The notes: generated by a model from the letters alone, not told the origin. Positions 36,020 to 46,639 are shown, counted from the first letter of the stretch. The stretch is 64,000 bases of DNA from Hirudinaria manillensis (GCA_034509925.1 CM067533.1:3906035-3970034); one strand, 5' to 3'. A program made the numbers and translations.

Positions 36020-37739
36020 TAACCGATGTTTATTTAATTGTTTGACTTTGTTCTACATCGTGCGTCGCGCACCAACTCACCGTCCTTGCAAACGTCTCCT
36101 TCGTGTCCTGTCATGGAACAATCGCAAGAATATCTGCTCCACAGAGGGACGCATTCACCTCCGTTGAAACACTTGGCAATCGACGCATCTGAGCATTCGT
36201 TTCGAGGCTCTGAATTTTTAGTTGGTGAAATTCATTGAATGAATGAATGCATGAATTCACTGAATGAATGCTTGAATTGAATTTAATGCCCATAAAGATA
36301 TAATTCTAATTTACTCTATAAATCTTTATAAACGTTGAAAGTTGTTTGCTATTTCTTCTCCAGTGACAATTAAAATTCCATAAATTTCATCCACCCAATT
36401 TTATTAACAGAAAATAAATTTTAGAAAACTCACCCGAACAACCCTCTCTTAAGTGACGTTTAAACTCCTCGAAAAACACGAGTCTGCCCGCCTCTTGCAA
36501 TCTCTTAAAATCCATTTCATTCACCTTCAAATCCCCAAGGCAGCCTTGGAATCCAGTCGACCCAGATTTTATTTGTTTGTGCACCACGTGACTGGGTGCA
36601 CCTCCGACGAACAGCCAATCATCGACGAGGTCGTAATAAACAGATTTCATGGCCGGTAGATTGTCGTGTATCTTGATGACGTCATCGACCATCAGCCAAT
36701 GAGTCGTGAGGTTGGGACGAAATATTTTAATCTTCGATTGTTGGAAGGAAAATAGTCAAAAGTAAAAAAAAAACGTTTTGCTAAGAACTTTGCAGACATT
36801 CGTGGGCCTACCTTGTGCCAGAATCCGTTGTTCAGGGGGTGAAAGGCTTGGATAACTCTTGGACCACTTCCCACGTCAAACAAATACCTCACGTGGCCAC
36901 GGAACAACTCCAAACACAAGAAATCCTTCCCGTCGGAATTCCCAGCAAACAGAACGATTCCGTTTTCCGATGTTGTTCGAACCTGAACGAAATTTTCACG
37001 ATTTCAGTGGTTTAAATGTGTAGTGAAAATTTCAGAATAAACGTCAATTTTATAAATTGTTGCATTCATTTAAAAATAATCAAATAAATTATCGTCGTTC
37101 GAAGACCAACCACGAGAGTAATGTCGAATGTTCCATATATTTTATTCCTCAGAATAAAGAAAGCCTTGTGGCTTTCGAATGTTACGCTGTTCACCACAAC
37201 GGAACTGCTCGCCGGTTTCGAACCTTTGCAGGCCACTGAAAGCCATTTCAGTATAAATTAGGCCGAAGCGGGAGGAGACTAATTTTATGAAAAGCATCGT
37301 ATTTCAGCGAATTGAAAACCTCCCAATAATTTTCCCGCCTTCAAATAAAAATGGCGTTTGTTTGCCAACGGAAATCGATTTTGAATTCCGCTTTTTTGGA
37401 CTTTTTATTAGGGAAATTAGGTAATGGTTCTCCCTAATGAGGAGTTTATTGTAATGCATTGTGAATGCATTTATTATTGCGTGTAAAATGAGTGGCACGA
37501 ATCGTCAGAAGATGTTGCTTCGTTCGACTTTTTTTTTGGCTCTAAAAAGGCTGCCAACAAAAAAGTACATGATTTCTTAGGACGAAAGTCGAGCACAAAA
37601 CTCACTGGTCAAAGGTGTCCATGAATCCCGAATGGAAGGAAACAAACAGTTTTGTATTTCGAGCGCAAAGATTACAAACAATACCTTCGACATTGTCTCC
37701 GTCATCAAAGTCGTCGTCGTCGTCATCATCATCATCATG
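19132..37739 (-). CDS. NRXN: Neurexin, C-terminal half (LNS5-EGF3-LNS6-stalk-TM-tail)
   Basis: Presynaptic adhesion receptor. Twelve exons on the minus strand: 37739-37685 (tentative), 37235-37111, 36982-36812, 36731-36434, 36209-36081, 35423-35245, 33270-33096, 32494-32390, 31484-31394, 30963-30909, 21988-21936, 19762-19132; phases close and total 689 codons. LNS5: [56 protein letters not shown]3: [34 protein letters not shown]6: [67 protein letters not shown]; these pair with the human LNS6 motifs PTGRQLTIFN and LYYDGLKVL, which separates it from CNTNAP. The last exon has a TM helix, EGSYKLD (EGSYQVD in neurexins) and ends EWYV, a PDZ ligand. LNS1-4 and a signal peptide for the long form were not found. 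A large intron, 30908-21989, carries transposons and a candidate internal promoter. Confidence 0.88.
20450..21090. mobile_element. Possible degenerate DNA transposon with GGGTC-rich ends
   Basis: The segments around 20650-20745 (TCCGGGTCACATAATGACCC, GACCCGGTCC) and 21045-21090 (GGAACCGGGTCAGCG, GTAGGGTCGGGTC) are inversely related GC-rich blocks in AT-rich DNA, the pattern seen at the ends of some hAT-like elements. No target duplication or transposase was found. Confidence 0.25.
20545..20652. mobile_element. Fragment related to the Tc1/mariner element
   Basis: About 100 bp, from CTCTGAACAAAATCAAA to GGAATAATTGAAAC, aligns by eye with 50998-51108 inside the Tc1/mariner element at 49622-51196, with substitutions and small indels. 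It is an old second copy or a shared ancestor. Confidence 0.6.
21436..21495. mobile_element. Transposon-end-like segment
   Basis: A T run followed by GAGGGGGGTGGTCAGAACCC, then CCCC-rich DNA and CACCACTGACGAGG, resembles the termini of short interspersed DNA transposons common in invertebrates. This is resemblance only; no partner end was found. Confidence 0.3.
22815..22990 (-). repeat. Copy of an interspersed repeat (family R1 here)
   Basis: Minus-strand sequence with GGCAGGGACATCCGCTTGAT, CCGAAACACTCGTCGAGG and CCTTTGAAGATCTCTGCCAG recurs, diverged, at 31590-32050 (two inverted ends) and at 40620-40750. It lies immediately 3' of the RLE-type LINE relic at 22990-24070 on the same strand, so it may be part of that element's 3' end. 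Confidence 0.55.
22990..24070 (-). mobile_element. Decayed restriction-like-endonuclease (RLE) type non-LTR retrotransposon, C-terminal part
   Basis: Read across frames, the minus strand gives, in order, [84 protein letters not shown] and [13 protein letters not shown]. That series matches the C-terminal region of a widespread class of invertebrate retroelement proteins ending in a PD-(D/E)XK-like endonuclease (PVEVGARG, then AAxxASxWI). Multiple stops and frameshifts show it is inactive. It lies in the large neurexin intron, in the same orientation as the gene. Confidence 0.6.
25003..25065 (-). CDS. Candidate alternative first exon: signal peptide of a gamma-neurexin-like isoform
   Basis: An ATG at 25065 opens [20 protein letters not shown] followed by Q: a short n-region, a hydrophobic core and a small-residue cleavage zone, as in a signal peptide. 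The exon is 63 nt, ends in phase 0 (CAG/gttag), and the next neurexin exon (21988) begins in phase 0. Splicing 25003 to 21988 would give a ~248-aa protein: signal peptide, short stalk, TM and the EWYV tail, with no LNS domains. That is the layout of gamma-neurexin known from vertebrates and C. elegans. The sequence shows the ORF, donor and phase; the isoform itself is inference. It could instead belong to an unrelated minus-strand gene. Confidence 0.45.
25095..25122 (-). promoter_or_regulatory. Candidate core promoter of the short neurexin isoform
   Basis: On the minus strand, TTATAAT (25122-25116) is followed about 24 bp later by an initiator-like TCATCT (25100-25095), itself about 30 bp before the ATG at 25065. 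The spacing is slightly short for a TATA-Inr pair. It supports, but does not prove, an internal start. Confidence 0.3.
26386..27557 (+). mobile_element. hAT-superfamily DNA transposon with 8-bp target duplication
   Basis: The element is 26394-27549 (1156 bp). It is flanked by perfect 8-bp direct repeats CTCAGCCG (26386-26393 and 27550-27557), the hAT hallmark. Ends are inverted: TAGTGATCGACCGGGG on the left against TAGTGAACGACCGGGG (reverse complement) on the right. Inside each end lie ~130-bp tracts of CCGGGG/GCCGGGGCC repeats, likely transposase-binding subterminal repeats. Only the 3' part of a transposase remains inside, so it is non-autonomous. It sits in the large neurexin intron, opposite to the gene. 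Confidence 0.9.
26912..27253 (+). pseudogene. hAT transposase C-terminal dimerisation domain (remnant)
   Basis: The open frame encodes about 113 aa ending in a typical hAT dimerisation region: [47 protein letters not shown]. No RNase-H-like catalytic part, BED finger or plausible start is present within the 1.16-kb element, so this is an internal-deletion derivative whose mobility would depend on a full-length relative. Confidence 0.8.
28050..28335 (+). mobile_element. Second RLE-type LINE relic (endonuclease region)
   Basis: Across frames the plus strand reads [16 protein letters not shown], stop, [40 protein letters not shown] and SPLG. This resembles the PD-(D/E)XK-like core (xDVTVxYEDxxxxxxAxxxKxxKYxxL...G...xxxPxVxGxxG) of RLE retrotransposon proteins. 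Stops and a frame change make it a relic, and it is not colinear with the copy at 22990-24070 (opposite strand). Confidence 0.5.
28336..30908. other. Neurexin intron stretch without recognised features
   Basis: About 2.6 kb of AT-rich DNA with short reading frames on both strands, none with splice sites plus family resemblance. I see nothing in it that I can support. Confidence 0.4.
31295..31345. repeat. (GTTT)n microsatellite
   Basis: A TTTG/GTTT run in the neurexin intron just 3' (on the minus strand) of the 31484-31394 exon. Confidence 0.75.
31580..32060. mobile_element. Repeat-family R1 copy with inverted ends
   Basis: The left end (31586-31640: AAACTCTTGACATATCTTTC, GGGGATCATCAGAGGATTG) is the inverted, diverged counterpart of the right end (31990-32045: GGACCAGTCCTCTGAAGATC, GCCAGAAAGTTATCAAGAG). 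The same terminal sequence occurs singly at 22815-22990 and 40620-40750. The inner part has GTACCAGTACTTAAGG-type short repeats. It could be a fold-back element or two opposed LINE 3' ends. It lies in the neurexin intron between exons 32390 and 31484. Confidence 0.5.
32805..32885. repeat. (CAT)n/(CGT)n microsatellite
   Basis: A CAT/CGT trinucleotide run in the neurexin intron between exons 33096 and 32494. Confidence 0.8.
33525..33814 (-). repeat. 3' LTR of the gag-only element
   Basis: 290 bp, TGTTGGATCC...GGTTATTACA on the minus strand. It contains a TTAATTAATTTAATAATTAA palindromic AT block and the stop codon of the internal ORF. It matches 34913-35202 base for base as far as I can read. 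Confidence 0.92.
33794..34831 (-). CDS. SAP-domain gag-like protein of the LTR element
   Basis: 345 aa from ATG at 34831 to a TGA inside the 3' LTR. Residues about 8-40 ([25 protein letters not shown]) fit a SAP-type helix-extension-helix DNA-binding motif. A charged helical stretch follows ([20 protein letters not shown]). The middle is built of degenerate heptad-like repeats around [20 protein letters not shown] and [10 protein letters not shown], and the tail is basic (RRSKREE). There is no zinc knuckle and no enzyme domain. As the only ORF between the LTRs it is presumably the element's capsid-like or nucleic-acid-binding protein; that role is inferred from position. Confidence 0.75.
   Translation of the reverse strand: MPKYLDELYVPRLRQELRDRGLDWKGTKAEIRERLGAWLTENGHDPEEYEFENPSDKKKEEFRDLLRKCTEDFREWRRSIRGNLENTAVPCQDVSLVSGGNSTEKSSDVPSTVSGSIGMESLEDTPDHSAFVSPETLCVMADLENSTLEPIELPDQVESSAGLGELTEVLVEQVELSEEPVGLPVDHVELLVQPEELLMSHVELPVERTDLMVEQVESTEQPMDLPADVSAPLEITEGSARDFRRVPSMESGAGDPEESLGSGDIVEQESVHRNGDVPRLKLAGRRSKREETEIPEDDKANGSGICSHEIVGRSDPIPRVKMKMGIDVCSGRTDLRRGQCWIPRN
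34913..35202 (-). repeat. 5' LTR of the gag-only element
   Basis: 290 bp copy of the repeat at 33525-33814; on the minus strand it precedes the tRNA-Leu primer-binding site by one base. An AATAAA at the minus-strand CTTTCAATAAACC is available for polyadenylation in the R region. Confidence 0.92.
35456..35613. repeat. (CATC)n microsatellite, about 150 bp
   Basis: CCAT/CATC units run with two ATTC interruptions near 35578 and 35606, starting ~30 bp upstream (minus strand) of the exon 35423-35245. The I-H-P-S and M-D-G-W reading frames it creates on the two strands are artefacts. Confidence 0.95.
35985..36022. repeat. (AAT)n microsatellite
   Basis: ATAATAATA run in the neurexin intron, 60 bp from the EGF3 exon donor. 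Confidence 0.75.
37685..37739 (-). CDS. Tentative neurexin exon encoding an aspartate run
   Basis: Between acceptor catcag and donor GAAG/gtatt the minus strand reads H, nine D, then FDDGDNVE. It ends in phase 1, exactly what the next exon (37235, starting TG/GCC) needs, giving ...[15 protein letters not shown] before LNS5. The repeat is a GAT/GAC microsatellite, so chance frame agreement is possible. If real it forms an acidic linker between LNS4 and LNS5. Confidence 0.35.
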
Positions 37740-39518
37740 CTGATGAGTTCACATCTGAATAAGTGAGGTAAATATTTGTTGATTTATAAATATGTACATT
37801 AATCAATTGATTTGAAAGCTAAATGTCAACATATTAAAATAAAATTTAAAAATTTAATTTTTTATGAATATCTTTTATTTAATCGATTTTTACGTGAACC
37901 ATTTGGCATTAATTTATAATTACCATTCTTTATCACATTTACATTTAATTAGTCGGTTTTCAACGTCCCATTCTATCCTGTGAGAATGTAATGTCACCGT
38001 AGGTAGACATGATAGACAGCAGGACCGACAACCGAGCAAGAAAGCAAGATAATGGAAATTTAAAAAAATTAAAATACATGATGAAAAGAAAAACTTATTG
38101 GATTTATTTTAAATTAGTTTTGTTAAAAAGCTTAAAATTTAATGAAATCATTATAAATTGTTGTTTTTTTTTTATGAATTATCAATTTAGGCAAATCAGT
38201 TTGAACATCACCTTTATACGTTCACTCCATCATTTTCTCTTTAAGAAATTTAAGAGTGACAATCCAAGTTATTTCTGGAGGAGGAGTCAAACAACGCCTG
38301 CTTAAACAACGTTCGTTGGGACTTCTTGTTACACGATCATCCTTGAAACTGTCAATGATTGTCAGTGATTATGAGTTATTGTCAAAGATTGGCCATGATT
38401 TTCAATGATTAGCATATCATGGCCACAAGGGAATAAGGGCACCTTCCCCCGAAGGTAAACCCCTCGAACTGGTTTGTTTTTTTTGTGTGTGAAAAGCATA
38501 CGTGCAACATCAAACCTTGATCAAGTTTCAAATCCTAACCATTAGTATCAGTGCTGGGAATATTTAATTTTGATCAGTCCTTATTTGGAATCCTTAATTA
38601 ATAGATGAAGGTCCATTATTACCCCTGGAAAATGAGTATCTATCGAACAAAGTTTGATCCATTAAATAAATCCATCCTTTGATTACAGGGATCGAAATTT
38701 CAAGAGATTTAAGTTTAACTGTCCTCATGATGCTGATCGGAAATGCTGGATTTAAAAGCGGCACTTTTAATCCGATTGTTATTTGTCACCGAATGTGAAT
38801 TCGCGAACAGCTCTTCGATAAAATCTTTTCATGGATCACCAAGCAATACGTTTAAATATCCCAAGAATATTAAGTCCTTTTTTATTAAATTATTTTCTCA
38901 TTTTATGGTTTAAGCAATATAAATACCGATAATTTAAAAAAAAGAAGATAAATCTTTTGCATTCCGAAACTTAATGAAAGAAAAAGGTGAATGTATTGCA
39001 CTTTTAAGTGCAACATGACGGCAATTTGTTGAAAAGTGGAGAAGATTTAATTTCAACCTTTCTATCTTCTGCCGTGTGATTTCAGCGTTTGCGTACCGAT
39101 TTTGACAATAGAAGGACAGAAGGAAATCCGAAAAATATGGAAATGAACAATTAAAAGACATCGCCATGCAAGACATGTTTGTTACAATTTGTCTCGGGAG
39201 GAAAGCAAAGAATCATCGTATCGCAACAATTTATGCCAATAAATTATTTAATAAAATAACTGCCAATAATTATCTTAAAAATAACCTTTTGCGTCTTCTC
39301 TAGAAAGAAAGCCGTTTCTTAGTTTATTTGGTTGCCGTAAATCTATGTGTGAGTTTAAACGAATGAATTTTCAAGTGAATTTTAAACGTCTAATAAATTA
39401 TTTCGACCCTCAATGTGTGATCCTCAAATTAATCGGCTGTCTTCTGGTGTTGCAATCTTTCTTAATCGTTTGCTTGCTGATAATCTTTCTCAAAATTTGG
39501 AAATCCTGCAAAGTCTAC

Positions 39519-39637
39519 CCAAATCGACATTGTCTATCCAAAGTAGGCGTCGTGGATTGTCCGAATGGGTAGCCTTCGTTCACGCTGTTGCAATGGCAGT
39601 AGCCGCTATATGTCATTTTCGCAACCCATCCTGTACC
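39519..39637 (-). other. Candidate unassigned coding exon
   Basis: The GC-richer minus-strand segment reads GTGWVAKMTYSGYCHCNSVN then EGYPFGQSTTPTLDRQCR between a reasonable acceptor (ctacctgag) and donor (GG/gtaga). The cysteine/tryptophan content is protein-like, possibly part of a secreted domain upstream in neurexin, but I recognise no family and the plus strand is also open here. Confidence 0.2.
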
Positions 39638-39974
39638 CTCAGGTAGGGATGTTATATTTGCCTAGAACATGGTTGAAAAATGCCTTCATATCCTGTTTAA
39701 TTGAGAAAGTAATCTAAAGAGTGGGTAAATACAAAGACAAAAATCATAAAAATTATGAGATCGAACTTTGCTTTTCCCGAAGAATGAGATTCTTTTGAGT
39801 TCGGTAAATCAATGTAAACCGCACTAATAAAAAAATAGAATTAACTTAAAGGGTTCTTAGTATTAGAAAAGCAGGAGCTACAATGTCCTCAAGTACATTC
39901 CTAGATCTCTTCCAAGGTAGCAAGTGCAACTCTGAGGGGAGAACGATGCAATCCACCACAAACGTTTCCATTAA

Positions 39975-40200
39975 TAATAATAATTAATAATAATTCGGTT
40001 GATTAGAGTGGCGTATGTCCGGTGGACTTCAAGGCCACTGAGGGGGATGAGGATGACTTTCCCTGAAGAGGAAGGTCTTCAGGGCGGAGTGGAAGCCGGC
40101 TGGGTCTGAGGAGTGTCACTGCGGGATCTAGTCTATTCCAGGTCGTGAGCCCAACAAAGCCCAACAATTGAGCACATTTAATGAAATACCGTGTTTTCAC
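39975..40200 (-). mobile_element. 3' end of a CR1/L2-type LINE
   Basis: The minus strand encodes TTWNRLDPAVTLLRPSRLPL and continues to the tail, resembling the common C-terminal WNxLPxxVRxAxSLxxFKxxLKTHLF end of such RT proteins. It then runs through CAGTGGCCTTGAAGTCCACC into an (ATT)n tail near 39975-39995. The last ~80 bp recur at 12405-12490. Confidence 0.6.
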
Positions 40201-40559
40201 ACGCGTGTTACAATAGGTTTTACGTTCTACTTAGCCCCTTTGATTGCTATAGGCAAATGAACTTACGGAATTATTCATCGGCAGATGTTGAAGATTTTAA
40301 TAAGGTTTTTTGAAATTCGGTTTCTTGTCAAAAATATCGTATGAAAGTTAAGTATTGAAAGGCAACTTAGAGGGACTATATTCAATTAATTACTGCTTTC
40401 ATTAAATTAATAAATATATTGCAGCGCTATATAAATGACATATTATTATATTATTATTACTAATATATATTTCGCCTGCCCAAATGGATAAAAGACTTTT
40501 ACATAGCTTGTACAAAACAGGATACAGTTAAGAATAATCCCAGTATTGGTAGCTTAATG

Positions 40560-40760
40560 GTTGATATATATAAAGGCCAATGATAGCCTGGAGTATGGGG
40601 AAAGTCCTGAAAGGAAAATCGACAGGGACATCCGGCTGATCACCGCATGTGGCCCACCACCGGAAAACCTAAGGAGATTCAGGGCCGAAACGTTTGAAGA
40701 CGAGAGAACTCCTCTGAGGATTCCTATCGGTGATCTCCGAAGCATAACCATGAATAAGCA
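40560..40760 (+). repeat. R1 repeat copy
   Basis: GACATCCGGCTGATCACCGC, CCGAAACGTTTGAAGACGAG and CTCCTCTGAGGATTCC match, with divergence, the minus-strand segment at 22815-22990. The plus frame is open (DRDIRLITACGPPPENLRRF), which may be a trace of coding origin. Confidence 0.5.
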
Positions 40761-43700
40761 AAAAATATTTTCGAGTTTTCAATTGAATTGAAAAGCAAAT
40801 GGAAAAAGCTTCGATGCTATCGTCCTTTTATTAACAAGTTCAGTTACACGATATTGAATTTCAATAAAAAATTTAAGTTCAATATAAATTCAGAAATCAT
40901 CATTAACGGGTTTCAAGAAAATTCAGCAGCTTCCAGTTTTAGAACATTATAATCTAATATTATATTATAATATTATATATTATTTGGAAGATATTAAAAT
41001 ATTATAAAAAATATTTTGCCTTAAAAATTCATCGACATCCCGGTTTTCAGGGTTTTGAGGACTGACGTAACACGTCTCCATCGATCAATTTTATGAAAAT
41101 TCTTAAATGGGGTCTTTGAACTGCTTCGTGTCAAAACTTGAAAGTTTCGTGGAACGATTATTTAAGTAGACTTGTTCTATTTCCAGTTTGGAGTTTATAA
41201 TACGTATCTATAATAAAATCGATGTCCATTGGTTAGAGTTTATTTTGGAGAATTGATTTCGGCTGCGACCTTTCAAAGAACAGAATTCAAATGTATCTCT
41301 TTTGGGGCAATCTAAACCTGCTAGCCCTTTGTGCTTTCTGCTGTTAACCAGTTTAGAGTTCACAAAAGCTTCTTCAAATGAATTCTTGTAACAGCCTAAT
41401 AAACACTTATAACATTCATAAATTGTCTTGTGAAGATATTACTCCCGTTTTACTTTTGCCAATTAATAAACATTTATTTAAATATAATAAACAAGTCTTT
41501 TAGAGTCCTAAGCTGCTAGAAATGTTTTCCTCCTTAAATCCAAATGTGTTGACCTCTCCTTGGCTTAATCGCAACTGCGCAACGATTACCTTCAACTTGC
41601 TAAGTAATGTTTTCGCCTCTGTCCACAAAAACCCAAACTTATTTGCTAAAATACATGTTGCTGTTGATAAATATACTTAAGTATACACGCATACTTCCAT
41701 TGGATATCAAGGAGATTATCCTATTAAAAATTATTAACTTGTGCACCAAATGCAAATTAAACGAAAACCCATAGATTAGAGCATAGTCGGGGAATGTCGA
41801 AAATATCTTATATTTATTTATTTTTAGCAAGATAAAGTAATGAATATTGTTTACTTTAAACTAAATTAAAATCTGTGAATTGTAATGAATTACTGTATTT
41901 ATGATTTATGATTATTTTATTTGGATTAGCATACCCATTGTTAATTTTGATTATCTGATATACATGAAATAAAAATATATACGATTTTTAGTTATTTTAT
42001 TTGTTAATATGTGAAAGTTTTTAAAGTATGTTATGAACAGCAAAGTCTGCCTTTTGGACAGCCAGATTGAGCACGAAAGTGGTGTCCCTATGGGCAGGTT
42101 GTTCCTTTTACCAGGTGTTAAAGCAAAATAGGTTCCTGGAGAAACGGCTCTTAAGACATGTTTTACCCCGTTCTCTGCCCAACTCAAAGGTTTTACTGCA
42201 CTTGATGTTATCTTCTTGTTCTTACTTCTTTGTCATTCACTTCACTGTTCCACTTCTTTTGATCTCTTACATGACATGTTTTGATCATGAACTACTTAGC
42301 AAACCATTTGCTTCAAATTGCCTAGAATTTCAAAGTTATACGTAATTTTTTGGCAAAGATCAGAAACAAGAATAAATAAATTGAGGATCAAGCAAATTAA
42401 AAAAAAAGAAAACATCTAACAGATTTAAAATTTAGCAATTAGCTTTAAATGGTCGAATGTTTATAATTATCATAGGTAAAACAATGATCTGCAATTTTAG
42501 ATGATTTAAATTTGCTAGAGGTTATTGTATGATTCACTGAATCAGTTATCTCCACCGATTACTCTTTCCAATGCCATTTATTGAACTAAATTCAACTTTC
42601 AAATAAATTTTTAAAATATCAAAGTATCGAGGATAGCAGATATCACGCGTTTACATAGCAGCCATCTCTGGCTGGCATTTGGCTAATAATCGTGACTGAA
42701 ATATCTTTTTAAGTCGTCCATTACATCACTTCGCTGTTTAGACCTGCCACATTTTTTTTTCTTTCTCCTTAAGTGAGGTTAAACGATGTCAATCACATGA
42801 GAGTCACGTCATTTAAGCCATATTTTTTTAATAAACATTTTCCTCTGTAAGAGTCTTTTAATAGAAAAATCTTGCGTCAAGTAAAGCAATTTATCGCATT
42901 CATTTTTGTCATTTATTTAAGAATTTTCTCATTTCTTTTCTTAAACATGAAACAAGACATAAGTAATCCCAGGACCGAATTGTCCCCCAACTTTGACCAA
43001 TTTTAAAATCTTGACTAAGCCGAGATTTAATCAGATTATTTTAGCAAATGCAAGACAATTACTGGAAAGCAAATCAGTGTTAGAGAACAAGCTCTAATAG
43101 GGCGTAATGCTTTCTACGATTTTCGTTCAAGCCGGAGTCTTCAACCGTTGTGAGAATATTTCGATTCATTTAGCATCTTACGCATGGTTTCAGAATCACT
43201 GAACCATTGACGCAGAATATTCCATCGTCGCTAGAGGCGATGCAATCTTGCTAACAAGGAGTATTCTACAACAACCTGGTTTTCTGAGGCTAAACTCTAG
43301 TTTCATTTATTTTATAAAGATTATCAAAACCATTGCTTGTATTTTTTCTCCTGAATTTATCTTTGTTTTCCTTTCTGAAGATATCTTTTGACCAGTTGCA
43401 GGTCAACAGTTTTGACGATGAGAGGTTTGAATTGTAGCCCGTGTAATTCTCTATTTTTTTTTATCTAGGCGAAACTCGGTACTGCTGGCATTTTCAAATT
43501 ATAATTTTAATTTCAATCATTTCTCAACTCTATAGGCTCTGGTAACTTACCCCAAGCAGATCAGGAGTACGATCTAACTCAAAACATTCCTCCTCTGGTT
43601 CCTCCGTTGGGGTATAGTTCGTGTCAGTTTAGAAATGCGGATTTCTTGCAGGAATACGTACTTATCATCTCAGCAGAAGATTATTTATCAATTCTTTGAT

Positions 43701-46639
43701 ATAATCCATTTTCTTTGGAGAAAGGCTAGGTCTGTGAATCAATAAAGCAAAATTCCTTCCCGAATCATAACTGCCCTGGGTCTTTTGATTTCTGTTATAA
43801 AATGACTTTTTCCCTAGTCTGAGGTCATGCAAATAAAGTTGATAACCATCAATTCATGTCTCATTTCTTCTTCTGAAAGATAAACATGGACGACGTTGTG
43901 AGGAGATTGTCAAGAAATATTTATGTATTAATTCTACCCTCGTTTCAAGCTTTGAACTTTGGTAGAATTTAAATAAATACAATGTACCATCCTCACACAT
44001 TTAAATCTACATTCAAATGCATAGAGAAACCATGGGGGAGCCCCGTAATTGTAATATATCACAAATTAATGGCGCCATTAAGAGGAAATTTAGCATATTG
44101 TGTATCTATATATTTCTGACCATCCCTGAAATTGTTGCTAAAATATTTTAATATATAAATATATTATTAGTTTATAAATTCAAAGAAACTAATTTCGAGT
44201 CTGCAAAAAACCGAAGAGGATATCTTTTTTAAGAACCATAAAGATGAAGCTTCTATTACTCAAACAAGTAGTTTTTAAACAAATAATATTGGAAACCCAT
44301 ATTGGCCCATTCCACTACGGCCACTAATCTTGATTTTCCAGTACCAGAACTTCTCTACTTATTTAAAATTTTGATGGAATTAAAATTAATTGCAAATTAA
44401 TTCTTAAATTTATTTTGTAGTGACTGCACATCCCTAGAATCGCGCCAAGACGTCGTGAAGGGAATCTCTTAAAATTCAATAAATGAGTACAGCGACGAAT
44501 GATTCAGGGAAAAAAGCCAATTTGATGATGCTTTCCCAAGGAAAGTTTCTTGACTATTAGAGACACCCTATCTATGCTGATTCCTTTATTCATTTATTCC
44601 ATGGGATTTAGCTTGAACTTTGTAAGATCATTCAAATAATAATGTAAGAAACATCTATTTATTACGTGCATCAGTTATTGGTTGAGGACAGCAAACAACG
44701 GAAGTTAATTCCATGTTTAAATTGAAAGATACAGACACAAATGGAATTTATTGTGAAAATTGTCGCTTCATTCTTGCGAATGGAGTGTTTGCATGACGGC
44801 AGAAAATCAGGGCAAGATGGAGTCCCGTGTATATTACAGGAAATAAAACTGGCCCGACTTCTAGGCGTGCTAAATGGCGACATTTCCTGAAATTATTGAT
44901 AGTTCTGATGCAATCGATTTTCTAATATTACAGTTTGAATTTCTGAGATTGAATCATAAATTTGATCATTACTTAAGAACCACCCAATTGGAATAACACC
45001 AGCATGAAATATTTAAAGTTTCTGCTATATTATGTTTAACCGGCTTTTAATTTATTTATAGTCTCAAAGCTAAAGCATCGAGGATTTTAACGACGATAAC
45101 GTAGCGGAAGGCTTCACTTGTGTCTCGTACAAAAGCCATGAATTACAGTGTCTCCGATTTCGTCTCTAATTCCATCCGTTCGAGATAGCTAATTAATTTT
45201 ATTTTGGTGTGAAAGTTAATGATTAATTTGCGTCAAACGAATGCGACGAATCTTGAGTTTAAGAACGACGAAGCTGCAACTTCAAAAAAGGTGCATCTCT
45301 GCCATTCATCGAAGGTTGTGACATTTTGCTAGACCATTGCATCACTTTGTTGAAGTGGCAGCAAAAGAAATGCAAAATGTCCCTGGTAATGATGGGGCCA
45401 ATAAAATATGGAATAGTTCTGCGGGGAACTTTCCTTTCAAAAATAAAAATGTAAATAAATAGTAATTCAATTATTTTAAAATAATTAGATCGAATTTAAA
45501 AGAATAATAAACGAAATAATGATACAAGACACAAAAGTTTAAAATTTTGATTTTCCCTGTATCCATGAATGTTTGCTGCTAACTTTATTACCATCTTTGC
45601 ATCGCTCTAATTATTTTAAAATGACTTCATCCAGGATCTCTAAGAACCATCAAGTACAAACTGAAATATTGTTTGTGGCATCGTGACAAATTTTAAGAAA
45701 AATGAAAATAAATTATGACCGATTAGTCGACATTCGTCGTCAGAAGTTAAAACGTTAATTTAATTTTATATGATTAAAATTTATTCTTATTCTGATTCTT
45801 ATCTTATTCTTGAAACAACACTTTAAAAAAGCGCCTGAGTTCTTGTCCAAACTGATTAATCACTGTGTCAATGGAGTTGTTTTGCTGACAAAAAAACTAA
45901 CATCTAGCAAAAAGCAATATCCAGTTGGGAGCATTTGCTCTTCATTGATTCAGTGATTCCCTGGCAGTAGGCCCAGGAATGATAAAACAATCTCTTGATA
46001 AGCTGCTGATGCAACATGAAATGGTTCCAGTCAACTCAAATAATTGCCAATTCATCAAAACATAAATTGCCAACATTTTCAGCAAAGTGAGACATTGGAA
46101 AGCTAGCAAATAGAATTAAATGAAGTTGCCCAATGATTTAAAGCATTATTAACAAGAAACAAACTGAAACCCTACTGAGTTGACGAGAGAAGTTCACGTG
46201 AGACATGTTTGCTCTTGGTTGATATATCCTCTTGAATCTTAACTGATACAAACTGATTCCACACACATGTTCACGAGTTCATAACATGTCCACGACAATA
46301 TTAAACTTATTGTCAACATTTCCAACATTACTGATTTGTTACCTTTCTCTATTAATGTTGTGAAACCTCACTTACAACAGCAAGCTTGTAAGAGTCCAAT
46401 CATAATATATGTTAAATTGTTCTAATTTTCTATTATTTTTTTTATATTAAAAGCTCTTTTCATATTTTCTCAAGGCATTTTACTCCGATGTGAAGGAAAT
46501 AATAATGTCATTCGTGATTCACTTTTAAACGTTCCTGAAAATATTAAATACGTTTTATTATAATGTTAGATTTAAACAATATCAGATGAATTCAACCGAT
46601 AAGTGCGAAATGTGAAATTATTTTTGAAACATTGACATG

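Noticed and set aside
19132-37235. CNTNAP/Caspr instead of neurexin
   Set aside because: Both have LNS-EGF-LNS-TM, but LNS6 ([16 protein letters not shown]) and the EGSYKLD juxtamembrane segment match neurexin; no fibrinogen-like domain was found.
42000-42345. Open frames on both strands around 42.0-42.3 kb
   Set aside because: Neither shows a recognisable domain, splice context or composition bias. A transposon origin is possible but unsupported.
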